NCBI GenBank assembly: GCA_036803025.1
Contig: DAIRVC010000042.1
Location: 1-17,827 of the forward strand
DNA: 17,827 bases
Reading direction: 5' to 3'
From: DAIRVC01 sp036803025
Lineage (GTDB): Bacteria > Chloroflexota > Anaerolineae > Anaerolineales > E44-bin32
Under the pieces are notes generated by a model. The model was not told where the DNA came from and searched no databases. It saw only the letters and a list, made by a program, of their open reading frames with translations. Positions 14,047 through 17,827 of this stretch are shown here, piece after piece. Numbering within the stretch: position 1 is the stretch's first letter; every line of letters starts with the position of its first letter. The position numbers were made by a program, and so were the translations under genes.

Positions 14047-14877
14047 CTAGAGGTGTCGGGCGATCCAGGCCTCGACCTCGGCCAGAACGGCAGCGTGGTC
14101 GATGTCGTTGTGGGGCTCGTGGAATCCCCCGGGCGGCGATAGAAAGGTCTTGTCGGTCCCCCCGACGTTCTCGAAGAAGTGCTTTGAGAAAGCGGGCGGG
14201 GCGATGCGATCCGCGGCGCCATGCAGGAGAAGCAGCGGCAGGCGCAGCTCACCGGCGTGCGCGTTGACCCACTCAAGAGTGCGCGTGAGTTCCGTGCCGA
14301 GGCGCGCGCTGGCGCGACCGTGGACGAGAGGATCCTCGGCGTAGGCCTTCGGGACTGCCGGGTCGCGCGAGAGTGCCGGCTTTTCCAGCCCGGCCTCGAG
14401 GGAGAAGCGCGGGGCGATCGAGGATAGGACCCGGCTGATGGCGACCAGGATTGGCGCGATCGCCGGCGGGCCGAGGGTGGGCCCACTGGCGATCACCCCC
14501 CGCAACCCGCCAGGATCGTGAAGGACGAAGTCCAGGACGATGAGACCGCCCAGGCTGTGACCGTACAGGAACGAGGGCACGTCAGGATGGGCCGTGCGGA
14601 CGGTCCCCAAGAAGGCGCGCGTGTCCTCTCGATACTCGTCCCAGGCCATGATCAGGCCGCGCTGCCCGGGCGAACGTCCGTGGCCGCGCAGGTCATAACC
14701 GTGCACGGCGTATCCCCGGGGCAGCAGCGCGGCGACGACATTGGCGTAGCGCCCACTGTGCTCGCCGAAGCCGTGGACCAGCGCGACCGCCGCGCGGGGG
14801 CGTGCCTCCGGGAGCCACGCCTGGGCGTAGAGTGCGATTCCATTGTAGCCGTTGAAGGTCGATTCCTGATGCTCCAT
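14047..14877 (-). CDS. Alpha/beta hydrolase, monoacylglycerol lipase-like
   Basis: A 276-residue alpha/beta hydrolase of the serine aminopeptidase/monoacylglycerol lipase type (Hydrolase_4). The oxyanion region is VHGFGEHSGRY (34-44). The nucleophile elbow is GHSLGG (Ser108), with the likely acid D223 in GAADRI and the catalytic H253 in GGFHEPHND. The YDLRGHGRSPGQRG segment (61-74) is typical of monoglyceride lipases. It has no signal peptide, so it is probably a cytoplasmic esterase/lipase; the natural substrate cannot be told. The ATG at 14877 has GAGGAG just upstream (about 5 nt); the longer start at 14910 has no comparable site. It is divergent from the cold-shock gene. Confidence 0.9.
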   Translation of the reverse strand: MEHQESTFNGYNGIALYAQAWLPEARPRAAVALVHGFGEHSGRYANVVAALLPRGYAVHGYDLRGHGRSPGQRGLIMAWDEYREDTRAFLGTVRTAHPDVPSFLYGHSLGGLIVLDFVLHDPGGLRGVIASGPTLGPPAIAPILVAISRVLSSIAPRFSLEAGLEKPALSRDPAVPKAYAEDPLVHGRASARLGTELTRTLEWVNAHAGELRLPLLLLHGAADRIAPPAFSKHFFENVGGTDKTFLSPPGGFHEPHNDIDHAAVLAEVEAWIARHL

Positions 14878-14960
14878 CTGGTCTCCTCTCGGCTCACCGC
14901 AGAGCGGCATCTACGACTCTAGCGCGCGTACGCTACTTGCGCTACCGGTGCAGGGGGGTC

Positions 14961-14989
14961 TGGACACCAGCCTGCGATGGTGCTAGCAT
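14961..14989 (+). promoter_or_regulatory. Promoter of the cold-shock gene
   Basis: TGGACA (14961-14966), a 17-bp spacer and TAGCAT (14984-14989), with a TG at 14981-14982 forming an extended -10. Predicted start is near 14996. The leader of about 70 nt contains the GGGAGGAGG ribosome site. Confidence 0.6.
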
Positions 14990-15067
14990 TTCGGACATGG
15001 GTCCGGGGAGCCTCGCTGCAATCCGATGGCGGCCCTGGACCATGCAATCCTGGGAGGAGGCAGCTCG

Positions 15068-15277
15068 ATGCCCGAACGGCTAGTCGGAACGGTCAAGTGG
15101 TTCAACAGCGGAAAGGGGTACGGATTCATCGAGCGCGAAGGTGCGCCCGATGTATTCGTGCACTACAGCGCGATCCGCGGCGAGGGTTTCCGCAACCTCG
15201 AGCAAGGCCAGCGGGTAGAGTTCGCTGTGGAACAAGGACCAAAGGGGCCACAAGCGGCAGATGTAGTCGTCCTATAG
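15068..15277 (+). CDS. csp: Cold-shock domain protein
   Basis: A 69-residue single cold-shock domain protein. GTVKWFNSGKGYGFIE carries RNP1 (KGYGFIE) and the following DVFVHYSAI is RNP2, the two RNA-binding motifs of CspA-type proteins. Such proteins act as RNA chaperones at low temperature or in growth. I use ATG 15068 because GGGAGGAGG lies 7 nt upstream; the in-frame ATG at 15026 would add 14 residues without a ribosome site and with no family match. It is monocistronic, between an extended -10 promoter and a perfect palindromic terminator. Csp paralogue identity cannot be decided. Confidence 0.96.
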   Translation: MPERLVGTVKWFNSGKGYGFIEREGAPDVFVHYSAIRGEGFRNLEQGQRVEFAVEQGPKGPQAADVVVL

Positions 15278-15293
15278 ACCATCGCAACCCATC

Positions 15294-15325
15294 AAAGGCG
15301 CCCAGCAGATCTGCTGGGCGCCTTT
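15294..15325. terminator. Perfect palindromic bidirectional terminator
   Basis: A 14-bp perfect stem (15294-15307 with 15312-15325) around GATC, with AAA on the 5' side and TTT on the 3' side of the GC stem, so it reads as a terminator on both strands. It lies between csp (plus) and the LysM gene (minus), which end towards it. Confidence 0.88.
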
Positions 15326-15353
15326 CGTTAGCGGCCAGGCCAAGGGAGAAGAC

Positions 15354-16502
15354 CTACGGCGTCGGCGTCGACCCGACTGCTGCGCCGGACCAGGTGAAGG
15401 TGCGCCGTGCGCTCGTCGCGCCGGCGGAGACGTAGATGGGGCTGCCGGCGGCATTGGTGCCGGTCTGTCGAACGGTGGTCACCGACCAGGCCATCACGTG
15501 CGGAAGCGCTTCGGACGGGCGCATGGTGGTCGGGACGGTGTACGTTGTATTGGTGACATAGCCGACCACTCGGCGCGTCCCCGAGCCTTCGGTGACGTCC
15601 AGGACCGTCACCTGGTAGAACTCATTCTCGCGCAGTTCGGCGACCGAGGCCCACTGGAGCGAGACGGTGTCGTTGGCGAGGGTGAAGGCGGCGCCATCCG
15701 GAGGCAGGAGCAGGTTGGGCGCCGGATAGGGCGGCGGCGAGGTCGGGGTCGGCGATGGACCAGGCGTCGGGTTGCGCGCGCACAGCGGGATGATCAGCAC
15801 CTGTCCGGCGAAAATGTTGGGGCCGGACATGCCGTTGTAGTCCATGATCGCCTGCAGTCCGACATCGTAATTATCGGCGATTGCCCCGAGCGTATCGTCA
15901 GCCAGCACCGTGTAGGTGACCTTCTCGCAGGCGGCGTCCGTGGCTTCGGCCGGCGATAGGGTCGAGGTCGGCTCAGGCGAGGCTGTTGGCGTCGGCTGCG
16001 GCACGAGGACGACCTGGCCGATCGACAGGAACTCGCACTGCAGGCCCGGATTCATCTCCTGGATAGAACGGATGGCGACCTCGTAGATGGCGGCCAGTCC
16101 GCCGCAAGTGTCGCCGGTGACGATCGTGTGGCTGATGGGCGGGAGCGGCGTCGGCGTCGGGGCGGGGGTCTCGGTGCCCGTCGGCTGCAGCGTGGCGGTG
16201 ATGGTCGGGCTGACTGACGGCGTGGCCGACGGCGAACCGACCTCTCCGCCGGCGAGGCGGACGAGGGCGAAGGTTACGCCGATGGCCAGAGCGGTGAAGG
16301 CCAGCAGGATTCCCAAAGCCAACGGAAGTGGCAGGCTGACCTGGCCCGGCCGTCGGCGACGGGCGGCGGAGGCGCGCGCGGCAGCCCCGCTGCGCAGGTC
16401 CGCACCGCAGACGACGCAGCGCGTGGCTTCGGGGCTCAGGCGGCTGCCGCAGGTCGGGCACAGCCGGCGATCAGTGGATGGCTCGCGAGGCTTCTCGGTC
16501 AT
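15354..16502 (-). CDS. Zinc-ribbon, single-pass membrane, LysM repeat protein
   Basis: A 382-residue envelope protein. Domain order: a cytoplasmic zinc ribbon (C15xxC18 and C29xxC32), an Arg-rich stretch (43-51), a transmembrane helix (about 57-82), a Pro/Thr-rich linker (89-122), LysM domain 1 (about 123-169, HTIVTGDTCGGLA...NPGLQ...IGQVVLVP), a second short linker, LysM domain 2 (about 195-240, YTVLADDTLGAIA...YNGM...AGQVLIIP), a third Pro-rich linker, and a C-terminal beta-rich domain (262-372). LysM domains bind peptidoglycan or chitin-like glycans, so the C-terminus is outside. Cysteines 133, 156, 192 and 241 sit near the LysM units and could form disulfides. The ATG 16502 lies just after an AAGGG-containing stretch. 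It has its own promoter. Confidence 0.87.
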   Translation of the reverse strand: MTEKPREPSTDRRLCPTCGSRLSPEATRCVVCGADLRSGAAARASAARRRRPGQVSLPLPLALGILLAFTALAIGVTFALVRLAGGEVGSPSATPSVSPTITATLQPTGTETPAPTPTPLPPISHTIVTGDTCGGLAAIYEVAIRSIQEMNPGLQCEFLSIGQVVLVPQPTPTASPEPTSTLSPAEATDAACEKVTYTVLADDTLGAIADNYDVGLQAIMDYNGMSGPNIFAGQVLIIPLCARNPTPGPSPTPTSPPPYPAPNLLLPPDGAAFTLANDTVSLQWASVAELRENEFYQVTVLDVTEGSGTRRVVGYVTNTTYTVPTTMRPSEALPHVMAWSVTTVRQTGTNAAGSPIYVSAGATSARRTFTWSGAAVGSTPTP

Positions 16503-16533
16503 CCTTCCCTTGTTCTCAAAGGTGGGTGCAGGG

Positions 16534-16542
16534 ATTATACCA
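16534..16542 (-). promoter_or_regulatory. Extended -10 promoter of the LysM gene
   Basis: On the minus strand TGGTATAAT provides a perfect -10 (16534-16539) with a TG extension. No good -35 is visible at 16-18 bp spacing, which fits an extended -10 promoter. Predicted start is near 16527, about 25 nt before the ATG. Confidence 0.6.
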
Positions 16543-16563
16543 GCAGGCGGCCGGCCGCGTCGG

Positions 16564-17127
16564 TCAGGGCGCGCCCGCCAACCCCAGCTGGGCGGCGATC
16601 GGCCGCATGGCGGCGATGACGTTGTCGACGTGCTCCCACAGGTCCAGGCCGACTTCCTGCGCGGCGCGGGCGATCTCGTCTCGGTTGACGTTCGCGGCGA
16701 AGCGCGCATCTTTCCACTTCTTGCGCACCGAGCTGGCTGCCAGATCGTGCAGCGCCCGCGAGGGGCGGACCAGTGCGACCGCCGTGATCAGGCCGGTGAC
16801 TTCGTCGCAAGCGTACAGACTGCGCTCCATCGGTGTCGTCCGAGGGACGCCGCTGTGGTCGGCGTGACTGAGGATGCAGCGGACGATCGCTTCGGGGGCG
16901 CCGCGCGCGCGCAGAATCGGTGCGCCGGCCTGCGGGTGTTCGTCCAGCGTCGGGTGGATCTCCCAATCGAAGTCGTGCAACAGCCCGGCCAATCCCCATT
17001 CCTCAGGATCACCACCAAAGCGCGGTGCGTAGAAACGCATCGCCGCCTCGACGGCCAGCATGTGTCGCACCAGGCCGAGGCCGGCGACGTACTCGTTCAC
17101 CAGGGCGAGCGCCTGATCACGATTCAC
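16564..17127 (-). CDS. HD-domain phosphohydrolase-like protein
   Basis: A 187-residue HD-domain protein. The metal ligands characteristic of the superfamily are visible: H22 (RHMLAVE), the H51-D52 doublet (GLLHDFDWE), H64 (EHPQAG), H88 in SHADH, and D108 (ACDEVTG). HD proteins hydrolyse phosphomonoesters or nucleotides; the specific substrate is unknown. The GTG at 17127 overlaps the end of the SanA/YdcF-like gene by 11 bp, so translation is probably coupled. Longer starts would run into that gene and read as low-complexity residues. It lies 61 bp upstream of the LysM gene start. Confidence 0.87.
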   Translation of the reverse strand: MNRDQALALVNEYVAGLGLVRHMLAVEAAMRFYAPRFGGDPEEWGLAGLLHDFDWEIHPTLDEHPQAGAPILRARGAPEAIVRCILSHADHSGVPRTTPMERSLYACDEVTGLITAVALVRPSRALHDLAASSVRKKWKDARFAANVNRDEIARAAQEVGLDLWEHVDNVIAAMRPIAAQLGLAGAP

Positions 17128-17794
17128 GGCGTGGCTGTTCCGGGGCGCCCTGTGCGGCTCCCGCAGCTGCCGGCCCGGCTCCGACCAGCGGTCGCAAGAA
17201 GGACTCCCACACGGCGACAAACGAGGCCGGGACCTCCCTCAGGCGCCAATAGGCCTGAGAGCGGCGGCCATAGGAGTGCAGGTCCGCGGCCGCACCGACG
17301 GCATCGATGCCCAGCGACCGGCACGTGGCCAGGGCACGCGGGAGATGGTAGTCCTGGGTGACGAGCAGAGCCTCCCGGACGCCGAATACATTGCGGGCGC
17401 GTTCGCAGGTCGCGTACGTTCGGTGGCCACCCGGGTCGAGGACGATCGCCTCAGGCGGGACCCCCATTTGCAGCGCCAGCGTGCGCATGGCCTCGGTTTC
17501 ATCTCCATGCCGGCTGGCATCCGAGCCGCTCATCAGGAGCATGCGGGTCTTCCCCTGGCGGTACAACTGAACCGCGGTCTGGACGCGGTCGGCCAGGACC
17601 GTCGTAGGGGTTCCATCGTGCCGCAGGCCGGCGCCGAAGACCAGGGCGACTGGCCGCGCCGGGGCCGACCCAGGTGGGGTGATCAAGCGCCCGTAGCGGG
17701 CCCGAAACGCCCAACCCGGGAGCGCCAGGACCACGAGGACAACGACCGCGGCTGCGGCGATGCGGAGCAGGGGTGCCAGCATTCGGATCAACAC
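17117..17794 (-). CDS. SanA/YdcF-like (DUF218) membrane protein
   Basis: A 225-residue DUF218/SanA-like protein. An N-terminal helix (about 9-28) anchors it, with the catalytic-type domain outside. It has VFGAGL (52-57), VLADRVQTAVQLYRQGK (66-82), the SGSD and HGDETEAM segments (89-103), TYATCERARNVFGV (126-139) and VTQDYHLPRA (145-154), all in SanA order. SanA contributes to envelope permeability barriers in enterobacteria, though the reaction is undefined. The start is GTG 17794 or ATG 17782: a predicted -10 (17801-17806) lies so close that 17794 would be nearly leaderless. Both give the same domains. It is the first gene of a minus-strand run. Confidence 0.87.
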   Translation of the reverse strand: MLIRMLAPLLRIAAAAVVVLVVLALPGWAFRARYGRLITPPGSAPARPVALVFGAGLRHDGTPTTVLADRVQTAVQLYRQGKTRMLLMSGSDASRHGDETEAMRTLALQMGVPPEAIVLDPGGHRTYATCERARNVFGVREALLVTQDYHLPRALATCRSLGIDAVGAAADLHSYGRRSQAYWRLREVPASFVAVWESFLRPLVGAGPAAAGAAQGAPEQPRRES

Positions 17795-17800
17795 CCGCCG

Positions 17801-17809
17801 ATTTTACCA
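17801..17809 (-). promoter_or_regulatory. Extended -10 promoter of the SanA/YdcF-like gene
   Basis: On the minus strand TGGTAAAAT gives an extended -10, with the hexamer at 17801-17806. The -35 would lie at the very right edge or outside the window. A start near 17794 is predicted. Confidence 0.5.
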
Positions 17810-17827
17810 GACAGCGCTCGGAGGGCT

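Noticed and set aside
15026..15067. Upstream ATG of csp at 15026
   Set aside because: It has no ribosome site, and the 14 extra residues are not part of the cold-shock domain; GGGAGGAGG fits ATG 15068.
16087..17361. A 424-residue plus-strand open frame
   Set aside because: It is antisense to the LysM, HD and SanA/YdcF-like genes, which all have clear family motifs.

Overview
The window is about 17.8 kb of GC-rich, gene-dense bacterial chromosome. Several features point to Chloroflexota, probably an Anaerolineae-like lineage: proline/threonine 'TPTPTP' linkers in envelope proteins, zinc-ribbon plus LysM membrane proteins, bacterial SH3 proteins, an SH3-like mix of small hypothetical genes, and complex I and ferredoxin oxidoreductase genes next to an Mrp ATPase. 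This assignment is inference, because no rRNA or other phylogenetic marker lies in the window. I see no mobile element, CRISPR array, tRNA or rRNA.

Layout. (1) 2-1081, plus strand: the 3' end of a 2-oxoacid:ferredoxin oxidoreductase beta gene, followed by its gamma subunit and a hairpin at 1114-1142. (2) 1185-3289: a zinc-ribbon protein (minus) and an SH3 envelope protein (plus) read from overlapping divergent promoters. An ErpA/IscA-type iron-sulfur protein and a DUF2203 protein follow as a minus-strand pair. (3) 3562-8261, plus strand: a good sigma70 promoter drives nuoB, a fused nuoCD, nuoI, a small two-CxxC protein and an Mrp/NBP35 ATPase. (4) 8348-11606, plus strand: a RicT/PSP1 protein, a PIG-L deacetylase, a degenerate S51-peptidase-like protein and a BtuF-like metal/cobalamin-binding protein with no visible export signal. 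(5) 11620-14042, plus strand: a consensus-like promoter drives a two-helix membrane protein, selD and malate dehydrogenase, ending at a strong terminator. (6) 14047-15277: an alpha/beta hydrolase (minus) divergent from a cold-shock protein (plus). (7) 15294-17827: minus-strand SanA/YdcF-like, HD-domain and LysM genes, ending at a palindromic terminator.

The most important correction concerns selD. Its open frame is interrupted by an in-frame TGA at 11951-11953, placed exactly at the catalytic Cys position (CAG-U-ASK). Two hairpins that fit the published form of bacterial SECIS elements follow within 37 nt. The gene is best read as a selenocysteine-containing SelD of 376 residues starting at GTG 11885, not as a truncated protein starting at 12038. 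This implies that the organism decodes UGA as Sec.

A second theme is iron-sulfur chemistry between 2.9 and 9.3 kb: an A-type carrier, three complex I subunits (two with Fe-S ligands), an uncharacterised CxxC protein whose gene overlaps an Mrp ATPase that has itself lost the usual CPxC motif, and a Cys-rich RicT. The complex I genes here are only B, CD and I, without A, H, J-N or E-G, so the rest of the complex must be encoded elsewhere or this is a specialised partial module.
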